Assembly (NCBI RefSeq): GCF_015752315.1
Contig: NZ_JADOVJ010000001.1
Span: 2,472,501-2,536,500 of the forward strand
Direction of reading: 5' to 3'
DNA length: 64,000 bases
Source of the DNA: Nocardioides luteus
Lineage (GTDB): Bacteria; Actinomycetota; Actinomycetes; Propionibacteriales; Nocardioidaceae
The notes beneath the pieces are model-generated. The model ran no database searches. It was given only the letters and a program-made list of their open reading frames with translations, and was not told the origin of the DNA. The position numbers and the translations under genes were made by a program. Shown here piece after piece: positions 33,960 to 43,792 of this stretch; position 1 is the first letter of the stretch, and every line of letters begins with the position of its first letter.

Positions 33960-35211
33960 GATGACGAGCACCGCCACCGAGATCTTCGACCCCTACGACT
34001 ACGACTTCCACGAGGACCCCTACCCGGTCTACGCCCGGCTGCGGGAGGAGGCGCCGCTCTACTACAACGCCTCCGACGACTTCTGGGCGCTCTCCCGGCA
34101 CGCCGACGTGCACGCCGCGATCAAGGACGACGTGGCCTTCTCCAACCGGATGGGGGTCTCGCTCGACGCCAGCGCCTGGAACGCCGACGCCCACCGGGTG
34201 ATGTCCTTCCTCGCCCTGGACGGCAGGGAGCAGACGAGGCTGCGCAAGCTGGTCTCGGCCGGGTTCACGCCGCGCCGGGTCCGCGAGCTGACGCCGCAGA
34301 TCCAGGCGCTGGCCGACCACTACCTCGACGCGCTGACCACGTCCTCCGCGGACGCGGGGGACGCCGGGGACGCCGGGGAGGTGGACTGGATCGCGGAGCT
34401 CGCCGGCAAGCTCCCCATGGACGTCATCTCGGAGATGATGGGCGTCCCCGCCGCCGACCGCGACGAGGTGCGGCGGCTGGCCGACCTGGTGGTGCACCGG
34501 GAGGACGGCGTACGCGACGTGCCGGAGGCCGGGATGACGGCCGCGCTGGAGCTGATCGGCTACTACGCCGAGATGGTCGCGCAGCGGCGCAAGCAGCCGA
34601 GCGACGACCTCACCTCGGCGCTCCTCGAGGCCGAGGTCGACGGCGACCGCCTCCTCGACCACGAGGTGATCGCGTTCCTGTTCCTGATGGTCGTGGCCGG
34701 CAACGAGACCACGACCAAGCTGCTCGGCAACGCGCTGTTCCACCTCGGCGCCCGTCCCGCCCAGCTCGCCGAGGTCTTCGCCGATCCCGACGACACCGCG
34801 CTGGTCGGCTCGTGGATCGAGGAGACCCTGCGCCACGACACCTCGAGCCAGATGCTCGCCCGCTACGTCGCCGAGGACGTCGAGCTCCACGGCCAGGTCG
34901 TCCCTGCCGGGTCGAAGCTGCTCGTCCTGCTCGGCTCGGCCAACCGCGACGAGCGGGTCTTCACCGCACCGGATGTCTTCGACATCCACCGCCCGCCCGA
35001 GGAGCTCGGCAGGATCATGAGCTTCGGCGTCGGCCGGCACTTCTGCCTCGGCGCCAACCTCGCCCGGCTCGAGGCCAAGGTCGTGCTGGCGGAGCTGGTG
35101 CGGCGTACGTCCGGCTTCGAGGTCCACGCCGAGCGTGCCGTCCGCGTTCACTCCACGAGCGTGCGCGGGTTCGCCGAGCTGCCCGTCACGTTCGCCTGGA
35201 GGGCTGTGTGA
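33952..35211 (+). CDS. Cytochrome P450, CYP123-like
   Basis: 419 aa soluble bacterial P450. I-helix oxygen-binding motif VVAGNETTTK, ExxR in EETLRHD and heme-binding loop FGVGRHFCLGANLARLE. Its place between the TetR gene and the SDR next to CYP51 is that of cyp123 (Rv0766c) in M. tuberculosis; the substrate of CYP123 is not established. A short Asp/Gly/Ala run (DAGDAGDAGE, about 134-143) is an in-frame micro-repeat. ATG 33952 overlaps the TetR gene; ATG 33961 is the alternative. The stop shares one base with the SDR gene. Confidence 0.85.
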   Translation: MSEMTSTATEIFDPYDYDFHEDPYPVYARLREEAPLYYNASDDFWALSRHADVHAAIKDDVAFSNRMGVSLDASAWNADAHRVMSFLALDGREQTRLRKLVSAGFTPRRVRELTPQIQALADHYLDALTTSSADAGDAGDAGEVDWIAELAGKLPMDVISEMMGVPAADRDEVRRLADLVVHREDGVRDVPEAGMTAALELIGYYAEMVAQRRKQPSDDLTSALLEAEVDGDRLLDHEVIAFLFLMVVAGNETTTKLLGNALFHLGARPAQLAEVFADPDDTALVGSWIEETLRHDTSSQMLARYVAEDVELHGQVVPAGSKLLVLLGSANRDERVFTAPDVFDIHRPPEELGRIMSFGVGRHFCLGANLARLEAKVVLAELVRRTSGFEVHAERAVRVHSTSVRGFAELPVTFAWRAV

Positions 35212-36023
35212 TGAGCAAGTACGCACAACCCGACCGCCGCCCGGCGGTGATCACCGGCGCGTCCTCCGGGATCGGCGCGGAGACGGCGAGGGCGCTGGCC
35301 ACGGCCGGGTTCCCGGTCGCGCTGGGCGCCCGGCGCCTTGACCGGGTCGAGGAGATCGCCGCCGCGATCCGGGCCGACGGGGGAGAGGCGGTCGCGCATC
35401 CCCTCGACGTGACCTCCGACGACTCGGTGGCCGAGTTCGCCGCGAAGGTGGCCGCCGACCTGGGCGATGTCGAGGTCCTGGTCAGCAACGCCGGCGTCAC
35501 CCACCCGGGCGCGACCGTCGAGGTCCCCACCGAGACCTTCGCCGGTCAGGTCGACGTCAACCTGCTCGGCGCCCACCGGGTCCTGCGGGCCTTCGGGCCC
35601 GGGATGGTCGAGCGGCGCCGCGGCGACCTGGTCTTCCTCTCCTCCGACGTGGCGGTCAAGCCGCGACCGTTCATGGGCGCGTACGCCGCCTCGAAGTGGG
35701 GCCTGGAAGGCATGGTCGCCGCGCTCCAGATGGAGCTCGAGGGCACCGGGGTCAGGGCGTCCATCGTGCGGCCCGGCCCGACCCACTCCGACATCGGCAA
35801 CGAGTGGCCCGCCGAGCTCGGCGGGTTCGTGCTCGAGCAGTGGGTCCGCTGGGGTCTGGCCCGGCACCCGCACTTCCTCAAGGCGCGCGCTCAGGCCGAC
35901 GCGATCACGACGATCGTGACCGCTCCGCGCGGCGTCCACATCAGCACCATCGACGTCAACCCCGAAGCCCCTGTGGTTCCCGAAGGGCCCGGGGAGCGAA
36001 GCGACCGACGGGAGGCACCATGA
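35211..36023 (+). CDS. Short-chain dehydrogenase/reductase
   Basis: 270 aa SDR. Cofactor motif TGASSGIGAETARAL (about 15-29), NAG at about 90 and catalytic Ser/Tyr/Lys in LSSDVAVKP and GAYAASKWGLEG. Oxidises or reduces a hydroxyl/keto group, possibly on a sterol. Positional match to Rv0765c between the CYP123- and CYP51-type genes. Starts within the P450 stop (TGATG) and overlaps the cyp51 start by 4 bases. Confidence 0.86.
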   Translation: MSKYAQPDRRPAVITGASSGIGAETARALATAGFPVALGARRLDRVEEIAAAIRADGGEAVAHPLDVTSDDSVAEFAAKVAADLGDVEVLVSNAGVTHPGATVEVPTETFAGQVDVNLLGAHRVLRAFGPGMVERRRGDLVFLSSDVAVKPRPFMGAYAASKWGLEGMVAALQMELEGTGVRASIVRPGPTHSDIGNEWPAELGGFVLEQWVRWGLARHPHFLKARAQADAITTIVTAPRGVHISTIDVNPEAPVVPEGPGERSDRREAP

Positions 36024-37372
36024 CGATCCCCACCGTCTCCACCGTCCTGGACGACCACGATCCGAGCGTGCCCGAGATCATCCGCGGCACCGGGCACCTG
36101 CCCGAGATGCGGGTCGACCCGATCTCGCTGTTCACCCGCGTCCGGGAGGAGTGCGGCGACCTCGGCCGCTTCCGCCTCGCCGACAAGGACGTCGTCCTGG
36201 TCACCGGGGCCGAGGCCAACGAGGCGTTCTTCCGGGCACCCGACGACGTGCTCGACCAGGCGGCTGCGTACCCGTTCATGACGCCGATCTTCGGCAAGGG
36301 CGTCGTCTTCGACGCCTCGCCCGAGGAGCGCCAGCAGATGCTGAAGAACCAGGCGCTGCGCGGCGACATGATGCGCGGCCACGCGCAGACGATCGAGGCC
36401 GAGATCCGCCGGATGATCGCCGGCTGGGGCGAGGAGGGGGAGATCGACCTGCTCGACTTCTTCGCCGAGCTGACCATCTACACGACCTCGGCGTGCCTGG
36501 TCGGGAAGCCGTTCCGCGAGGAGCTCGACTCCTCGTTCGCCCAGCACTACCACGAGCTCGAGCACGGCACGGACGCGATCGCGTACGTCGACGCCTACGC
36601 CGACATCGAGAACTTCCGGATGCGCGACGCCGCCCGCGAGCGGCTGGTCGCACTGGTCCAGGCGATCGCCGACAAGCGGGTCGCCCGCGGCAAGGTCCCG
36701 CGTGAGGAGCGCGACCTGCTCGACGTGCTGATCTCGATCGACATGGACACCGACACCATCACCGGGATCTTCATCTCGATGATGTTCGCCGGCCACCACA
36801 CCTCGTCGGGCACGGCCTCCTGGGCGATGATCGAGCTGCTGCGGAACCCCGAGGTCATGGGCGATGTCGTCCACGAGCTCGACGAGCTGTACGCCGACGG
36901 CAGCGAGGTCTCCTTCCAGGCGCTGCGTTCCATCCCGGTGCTCGAGGCCGCGCTGAAGGAGACGCTGCGGCTGCACCCGCCGCTGATCATCCTGATGCGG
37001 CTGGTGCGCGAGGACTTCGAGCTGCTCGGCGAGACCATCCCGGCCGGCACGCTGCTCGCCGCCTCGCCGCGGGTCTCCAACCGGATCGAGGCCGACTTCC
37101 CGAAGGCCGAGGCCTTCGACCCGTCGCGCTACATCGACCCGCGCCAGGAGGACATGCAGAACCGGTGGACCTGGATCCCGTTCGGCGCCGGCAAGCACCG
37201 CTGCGTCGGCAACGCGTTCGCGATGATGCAGATGAAGGCGATCTTCTCGGTCATCCTGCGCGACTACTCGTTCGAGGCGGCGCAGCCGCTGGAGTCGTAC
37301 GCCGACGACTTCACCAAGATGGTGATCCAGCTCCAGCAGCCCTGTCGGGTCCGCTATAGGAGGCGGTCGTGA
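36020..37372 (+). CDS. cyp51: CYP51, sterol 14alpha-demethylase
   Basis: 450 aa. Strong match, as I recall it, to M. tuberculosis CYP51 (451 aa): QAAAYPFMTPIFGKGVVFDA, LLDFFAELTIYTTSACLVG, I-helix MMFAGHHTSSGTASW and heme loop FGAGKHRCVGNAFAMMQ. It removes the 14alpha-methyl of lanosterol-type sterols in three oxidations, using electrons from the adjacent ferredoxin. Bacterial CYP51s are soluble and lack the membrane anchor, as here. Overlaps the SDR stop and the ferredoxin GTG by 4 bases each. Confidence 0.95.
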   Translation: MTIPTVSTVLDDHDPSVPEIIRGTGHLPEMRVDPISLFTRVREECGDLGRFRLADKDVVLVTGAEANEAFFRAPDDVLDQAAAYPFMTPIFGKGVVFDASPEERQQMLKNQALRGDMMRGHAQTIEAEIRRMIAGWGEEGEIDLLDFFAELTIYTTSACLVGKPFREELDSSFAQHYHELEHGTDAIAYVDAYADIENFRMRDAARERLVALVQAIADKRVARGKVPREERDLLDVLISIDMDTDTITGIFISMMFAGHHTSSGTASWAMIELLRNPEVMGDVVHELDELYADGSEVSFQALRSIPVLEAALKETLRLHPPLIILMRLVREDFELLGETIPAGTLLAASPRVSNRIEADFPKAEAFDPSRYIDPRQEDMQNRWTWIPFGAGKHRCVGNAFAMMQMKAIFSVILRDYSFEAAQPLESYADDFTKMVIQLQQPCRVRYRRRS

Positions 37373-37563
37373 AGCTGATCGCCGACCTGGGTCTGTGCCA
37401 GGGGCACCAGGAGTGTCTCGCCGAGGCACCGGACCTCTTCGGCTTCGACGAGGACCGCTACCAGGTCGTCGTACGCGTCACCGAACCGTCCGAGGAGCAG
37501 CTGCCCGTTGCACGTGCGGCCGTGAAGTACTGCCCCGCTTTCGCTCTCACCCTGGAGGACTGA
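37369..37563 (+). CDS. [3Fe-4S] ferredoxin, P450 redox partner
   Basis: 64 aa. Cluster ligands Cys10, Cys16 and Cys55 in CQGHQEC and KYCPAFAL. The position that would be the second Cys of a 4Fe cluster is His13, giving the CxxHxxC arrangement seen in mycobacterial P450-associated ferredoxins such as the one beside CYP51. It delivers single electrons to CYP51 and perhaps to the CYP123-like enzyme. GTG start overlapping the cyp51 stop; the next gene starts directly after its stop. Confidence 0.92.
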   Translation: MKLIADLGLCQGHQECLAEAPDLFGFDEDRYQVVVRVTEPSEEQLPVARAAVKYCPAFALTLED

Positions 37564-38172
37564 ATGCCTGACCTGAAACGCGCCGAGATCGAGGCGTTCT
37601 GGGCCGAATGGCTCAGCCTTAACCGTCAAGCAGAGGCTGAGGGTGATTGGGCGCCCCTGGCCGACGTGTATGCCGAGGACGCGACGTACGGCTGGATGTA
37701 CACCCCCGACGAGCACTTCATGGCCGTGGGCCGCGACCAGATCCGGGAGTGGGCGCTCGGCACCGAGATGGCCGGGCTCGAGGGCTGGCACTACGACTAC
37801 CAGGCGACGGTCATCGACGACGTCAACGCGATGGTGATCGGGTTCTGGCGGCAGCGGGCCGGGATCGTCGACGACGCGACCGGCGAGGAGTACGAGATCC
37901 TCGGCATCGGCGGCTCCTGGTTCGGGGTCGCCCCGCGGCCCGACGGCAACGGGCTGGAGTTCGCCTGGCAGCGCGACTGGTTCGACCTCGTCTCCACCGC
38001 GACCACCTTCCTCGACATCGTCAAGGCCAAGAAGGCGACCGCCGGGCTGCTGGAGCGGATGTCTCTCAACGGCATCGAGCAGCCCGGCCACTACCGCCTC
38101 GCCGACCTGCCCTCCACCGTCTGGCCGCCGCCCGTCGCGGCCGGGAACTTCGTGACCCAGGAGACCGTGTGA
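37564..38172 (+). CDS. NTF2/SnoaL-like protein in CYP51 operon
   Basis: 202 aa. IEAFWAEWLSLNRQAEAEGD, then WAPLADVYAEDATYGWMYTP and AWQRDWFDLVSTATTFLDIV, is a SnoaL-like cone fold with a C-terminal extension. I do not know an experimentally defined homologue. The context suggests a sterol-binding or isomerase role, but no catalytic residues can be named. It begins immediately after the ferredoxin stop and overlaps the aldehyde dehydrogenase GTG by 4 bases. Confidence 0.72.
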   Translation: MPDLKRAEIEAFWAEWLSLNRQAEAEGDWAPLADVYAEDATYGWMYTPDEHFMAVGRDQIREWALGTEMAGLEGWHYDYQATVIDDVNAMVIGFWRQRAGIVDDATGEEYEILGIGGSWFGVAPRPDGNGLEFAWQRDWFDLVSTATTFLDIVKAKKATAGLLERMSLNGIEQPGHYRLADLPSTVWPPPVAAGNFVTQETV

Positions 38173-39653
38173 CGAACCGGAACCCCACCAACCCGCCCGC
38201 CCAGCAGCTCGTCGACGGCAAGCTCGGCGCGGCCGCGTCCGGCGAGACGTACGCGATCCTCAACCCGGCCACCGGGCAGGAGATCGGGCGCGCGCCCGAC
38301 TCGACGGCCCAGGACATGGACACCGCGATCGCCGCCGCGCGCCGGGCGTTCGACGAGACCGACTGGTCCACCGACGTGGCGTTCCGGGTCCGCTGCCTGC
38401 GTCAGCTGCACCAGGCGATCCTCGACAACGCCGACGCGCTGCGAGAGCTGACGACCGCCGAGGTAGGCGCCCCGGCGTTCCTGGTCGCCGGGCCGCAGTT
38501 CGACACCCCGGTCGACACGCTGCGGTGGACCATCGACCTGGCCGAGTCCTACGAGTGGTCGCGAGATCTGGGGGTCGGGGTCACGATGGGCATCTCCTCG
38601 CGCCGCACCGTGGGCAAGGAAGCTGTCGGGGTGGTCGCGGCGATCACTCCATGGAACTTCCCCAACCAGATCAACCTGGCCAAGATCGGCCCGGCCCTGG
38701 CCGCCGGCAACACCGTGATCCTCAAGCCCGCACCCGACACCCCGTGGCTGGCCGCGGAGCTCGGGCGCCTGGCCGCCGAGCACACCGACCTCCCTCCGGG
38801 GGTGTTCAACGTGGTCACCCCGCGCGACAACCGGGTGGCCGCGATGCTGGCCGAGGACCCTCGGGTCGACCTGGTCTCCTTCACCGGCTCCACGGCCACC
38901 GGCCGGGCCATCATGGCGGCTGCGGCGCCGAGCCTGAAGAAGGTCTTCCTCGAGCTCGGCGGCAAGTCCGCGGCGATCGTCCTCGACGACGCCGACGTGG
39001 CATCGGCCGCGTCGATGGCGGCCTTCTCGGTGGCCGTGCACGCAGGTCAGGGGTGTGCCCTGACGACCCGGCTGCTGGTGCCCCGGGCGTCCTACGACGC
39101 GGCCGTCGAGGCCGCCGCCGCGACCATGGCCTCGCTCGGCGCGGGCGACCCGGCCGAGCCCGGCACGATCTGCGGCCCGGTGATCTCCGCGGTCCAGCGC
39201 GACCGGATCCTCGGCTACCTCGCGCTCGCGGAGGAGGAGGGCGGCCGCTTCGCCACCGGCGGCACGCCTGTGGCTCAGGACGGCGACCTCGCCGGCGGCT
39301 TCTGGGTCGAGCCCACCGTCGTCGCCGGCCTCGACAACACCGCACGCGTCGCCCGCGAGGAGATCTTCGGTCCCGTCCTCACGGTCATCGCGCACGACGG
39401 CGACGACGACGCCGTCCGCATCGCCAACGACTCGCCCTACGGCCTCTCCGGCTCGGTCGAGTCCGGGTCGCTGGAGCGCGCGAAGTCGGTGGCCGCCCGG
39501 ATCCGAACCGGCACGATCGGCGTCAACGGCGGCCAGTGGTTCGGCCCCGACGCCCCCTTCGGTGGCTACAAGCAGTCCGGCCTCGGCCGGGAGATGGGCG
39601 TCGAAGGCTTCGAGGAGTACCTGGAGACCAAGCTGATCGCGGAGCCGGCATGA
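38169..39653 (+). CDS. Aldehyde dehydrogenase (AldA-like)
   Basis: 494 aa NAD(P)-dependent ALDH. Rossmann and active-site stretches are AITPWNFPNQINLAKIGPAL, FTGSTATGR, LELGGKSA (catalytic Glu) and HAGQGCALTTR (catalytic Cys), with the C-terminal PFGGYKQSGLGREMG. Oxidises an aldehyde to an acid. Positional equivalent of M. tuberculosis aldA (Rv0768). GTG start within the preceding stop region. The next gene starts 14 bp downstream. Confidence 0.9.
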   Translation: MTNRNPTNPPAQQLVDGKLGAAASGETYAILNPATGQEIGRAPDSTAQDMDTAIAAARRAFDETDWSTDVAFRVRCLRQLHQAILDNADALRELTTAEVGAPAFLVAGPQFDTPVDTLRWTIDLAESYEWSRDLGVGVTMGISSRRTVGKEAVGVVAAITPWNFPNQINLAKIGPALAAGNTVILKPAPDTPWLAAELGRLAAEHTDLPPGVFNVVTPRDNRVAAMLAEDPRVDLVSFTGSTATGRAIMAAAAPSLKKVFLELGGKSAAIVLDDADVASAASMAAFSVAVHAGQGCALTTRLLVPRASYDAAVEAAAATMASLGAGDPAEPGTICGPVISAVQRDRILGYLALAEEEGGRFATGGTPVAQDGDLAGGFWVEPTVVAGLDNTARVAREEIFGPVLTVIAHDGDDDAVRIANDSPYGLSGSVESGSLERAKSVAARIRTGTIGVNGGQWFGPDAPFGGYKQSGLGREMGVEGFEEYLETKLIAEPA

Positions 39654-39667
39654 GCACAGGAGAGACC

Positions 39668-40414
39668 ATGAGGTTCGAGGACAAGGTCATCGTCGTCACC
39701 GGCGCCGCGCAGGGGATCGGCGAGGCGTACGCGAAGGGGCTGGCCGCCGAGGGCGCCAGCGTCGTCGTCGCCGACCTGAACGAGGAGAAGGGCCAGCAGG
39801 TCGCCAAGGAGATCGAGGCCTCCGGAGGCATCGCGAGGTTCGTACGCTGCGACGTCTCCGACCACGCGTCGGCCGCCGCGCTGGTGGCCGAGACGACCGA
39901 GGCGTACGGCGGGATCGACGGTCTGGTCAACAACGCCGCGATCTACGGCGAGATGGCCTTCGACCTGCTGATCACCGTCGACTGGGACTACTACGAGAAG
40001 TTCATGGGCGTGAACCTCAACGGCGCCCTGGTGATGACCCGCGCCGTCTACCCCGCGATGCAGAAGCGGGGCGGTGGCGCGATCGTCAACCAGTCCTCGA
40101 CCGCGGCCTACCTCTACTCCGGCTTCTACGGCCTGGCCAAGGTCGGCATCAACGGGCTGACCCAGCAGCTCGCCCACGAGCTCGGTGGGATGAACATCCG
40201 GGTCAACGCGATCGCCCCCGGACCGACCGACACCGAGGCGACCCGGGTCCAGGCCGGCGACGCGGCGCGAGAGATGACGAAGGGCATGGCGATCAAGCGT
40301 CTCGGCACCACCGAGGACATGGTCGGGACCGCGAAGTTCCTCCTCTCCGAGGAGTCCTCGTGGATCTCCGGGCAGATCATCGCCGTCGACGGCGGAGGGA
40401 CGTTCCGGCTGTGA
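39668..40414 (+). CDS. Short-chain dehydrogenase (Rv0769-like)
   Basis: 248 aa SDR with TGAAQGIGEAYAKGLAAEGA (cofactor), NNAAIYG and catalytic NQSSTAAYLYSGFYGLAKVG (Ser, Tyr, Lys). ATG 39668 is preferred over 39650: AGGAGA lies just upstream and the resulting length equals that of Rv0769 (248 aa, from memory). It probably interconverts a hydroxyl and a ketone on a sterol or terpenoid intermediate. Overlaps the next GTG by 4 bases. Confidence 0.88.
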   Translation: MRFEDKVIVVTGAAQGIGEAYAKGLAAEGASVVVADLNEEKGQQVAKEIEASGGIARFVRCDVSDHASAAALVAETTEAYGGIDGLVNNAAIYGEMAFDLLITVDWDYYEKFMGVNLNGALVMTRAVYPAMQKRGGGAIVNQSSTAAYLYSGFYGLAKVGINGLTQQLAHELGGMNIRVNAIAPGPTDTEATRVQAGDAAREMTKGMAIKRLGTTEDMVGTAKFLLSEESSWISGQIIAVDGGGTFRL

Positions 40415-41262
40415 GACGCGCAGGTTTTGTGGGACTCGGCAACATCGGCAGGCCGATGGCGCTCCGGCTCGCCGGTGCCGACGGCATCGAGCTGTGGGTC
40501 CACGACATCGCCGCCGAGCCGGTCGCCGAGCTCGGTGCCGCCGGGGCGAAGACCGCGGCCTCGGTCGGCGAGCTGGCCTCGGCCGTCGACGTGCTCAGCG
40601 TGATGGTCCGCGACGACGAGCAGGTCCGCCAGGTCATCGCCGAGGTGATCGCGGCCGACCGCTCGACGCAGGGACCGCTGACGGTCCTGGTGCACTCCAC
40701 GGTCGCCCCGGAGACGCCTGCCGCCCTGGCCGCGACCGCGGAGCCGCACGGCGTGCAGGTGCTCGACGCTCCGGTCTCCGGCGGCCCGATGGGAGCGGCC
40801 GAGGGCACGCTGGCGATCCTCGTCGGCGGCACCCCCGAGGCGTACGCAGCCGCTGCGCCGGTCCTGGCGGCGATGGGCACCAAGGTGGTCCATGCCGGTG
40901 AGATCGGTGCCGGGACGAAGCTGAAGCTGGCCCGCAACCTCCTCCACTTCGCCTCCTTCACCGCAGCCACCGAGGCCGCCCGGCTCGCCGAGGCGGCGGG
41001 CCTGGACCTGAAGGCGCTCGGCGAGGTCGTACGCCACACCGACGCGATCACCGGCGGCCCGGGTGCGGTCCTCTACCGCGACACCACGGCCCCGATCGAG
41101 GAGACCGACTTCTGGCACGGCGTCTTCGGCCACGTCGCCGCGCTGGGGGAGAAGGACCTCGGCTTCGCGATCGCCCTCGCCGACGAGCTCGGCGTCGAGG
41201 TGCCGCTGGCCCGGCTCGCACTCGAGCGGCTCGCACCCGGACTCGGGCTCCCCAAGAACTGA
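40411..41262 (+). CDS. NAD-binding beta-hydroxyacid dehydrogenase family protein
   Basis: 283 aa of the 6-phosphogluconate/3-hydroxyisobutyrate dehydrogenase family. N-terminal NAD motif FVGLGNIGRPMALRLAG; substrate signature LDAPVSGGPMGAAEGTLAIL; conserved Lys in GAGTKLKLARNLLH. Oxidises a beta-hydroxy acid; the true substrate in this cluster is unknown. Equivalent in position to Rv0770. GTG start overlapping the SDR stop. It ends 17 bp before the carboxymuconolactone-decarboxylase-like gene. Confidence 0.87.
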   Translation: MRRAGFVGLGNIGRPMALRLAGADGIELWVHDIAAEPVAELGAAGAKTAASVGELASAVDVLSVMVRDDEQVRQVIAEVIAADRSTQGPLTVLVHSTVAPETPAALAATAEPHGVQVLDAPVSGGPMGAAEGTLAILVGGTPEAYAAAAPVLAAMGTKVVHAGEIGAGTKLKLARNLLHFASFTAATEAARLAEAAGLDLKALGEVVRHTDAITGGPGAVLYRDTTAPIEETDFWHGVFGHVAALGEKDLGFAIALADELGVEVPLARLALERLAPGLGLPKN

Positions 41263-41279
41263 GCAAGGAACACAGAGAC

Positions 41280-41689
41280 ATGAGCACTGGACATTCGAGT
41301 GAGGGCACCGACAAGTTCGCCGACCTCCCCGAGGCGCGGGCCAGGGGGCTGCGCAAGATGGAGGAGGTCTACGGCTTCGACATGGCCGACGGCGAGGGTG
41401 ACTTCTTCCGCTACACCGCCGACCACCTCTTCGGCGACATCTGGCAGCGCCCGGGCCTGACCACGCGCGACCGCCGGCTCCTCCTGATCGGCCTGCTCGC
41501 CGGCCGGGGCGCCGCCGACGTGCTCGGGATCCAGATCCCCGCTGCGTACGCCAACGGCGAGCTCTCCGAGGACGAGCTGCGCGAGATCGTGGTGTTCCTG
41601 AGTCACTACGCGGGGTGGCCCGACGGTGCCAGGATGAACACGGTCGTCGAGGAGACGATCGGAAAGGCCCGGCGGAAGGCTCAGCGCTC

Positions 41690-41693
<4 letters not shown>
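41280..41693 (+). CDS. Carboxymuconolactone decarboxylase-like protein
   Basis: 137 aa, AhpD/CMD-like all-helical fold: [40 protein letters not shown] and [12 protein letters not shown]. There is no Cys in the protein, so AhpD-type peroxidase chemistry is excluded and a decarboxylase/lactonase-type or other role is more likely. Equivalent in position to Rv0771. Its stop overlaps the ATG of the reductase gene. Confidence 0.83.
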
Positions 41694-43300
<1,607 letters not shown>

Positions 43301-43363
43301 CCCTTGTCCGTTGGGGATGTCTGCCAGAGTGGGTGAAAACCGATCCTCGGGGAAAGGCACTCG

Positions 43364-43789
43364 ATGTCAGGCAGCGACTACAAGGACTGGAACCAGTCGA
43401 TCATCGACGAGTTCCGCGCCAACGACGGCAATGTCACCTCCGTGCCCTTCGGGCGCGGGCTCGTGCTCGTGCACCACACCGGCGCCAAGACCGGCAAGGA
43501 GCGCGTCTCGCCGGTGGCCAACCTCCACCCGGACGCCGACACCTGGCTGATCGCCGCCTCCAAGGCCGGCGCACCGGAGAACCCGGCCTGGTACCACAAC
43601 CTCCTGGCCCATCCGGAGACCAAGATCGAGACCCCTGACGAGGGCGTCGTCGAGGTCGAGGTCACCGAGCTGAAGGGCGCCGAGCGCGACGAGGCCTGGG
43701 AGCGGTTCAAGGCGATGAGCCCGGGCTTCGGCGAGTACGAGGCGAAGACCGACCGGGTCATCCCGGTCCTCGCGCTGCGGCGCAGGTGA
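43364..43789 (+). CDS. Deazaflavin (F420)-dependent nitroreductase family protein
   Basis: 141 aa, Ddn-like split-barrel fold. IIDEFRANDGNV, LVLVHHTGAKTGKERVSPV and PAWYHNLLAHPETKIE are characteristic of the family, which uses reduced F420 on quinones or other substrates. Preceded by GGGGAAAGG. It stands alone after the P450 operon with a 63-bp gap and no KstR box, so it may have its own promoter. Convergent with the unknown gene at 43793, only 3 bp away. Confidence 0.85.
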   Translation: MSGSDYKDWNQSIIDEFRANDGNVTSVPFGRGLVLVHHTGAKTGKERVSPVANLHPDADTWLIAASKAGAPENPAWYHNLLAHPETKIETPDEGVVEVEVTELKGAERDEAWERFKAMSPGFGEYEAKTDRVIPVLALRRR

Positions 43790-43792
43790 GCC

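Noticed and set aside
34361..34381. Micro-repeat GACGCGGGG/GACGCCGGG in the CYP123-like gene as a frameshift or slippage site
   Set aside because: The repeat unit is 9 bp and in frame, the P450 motifs continue on both sides, and it sits in a surface-loop region.
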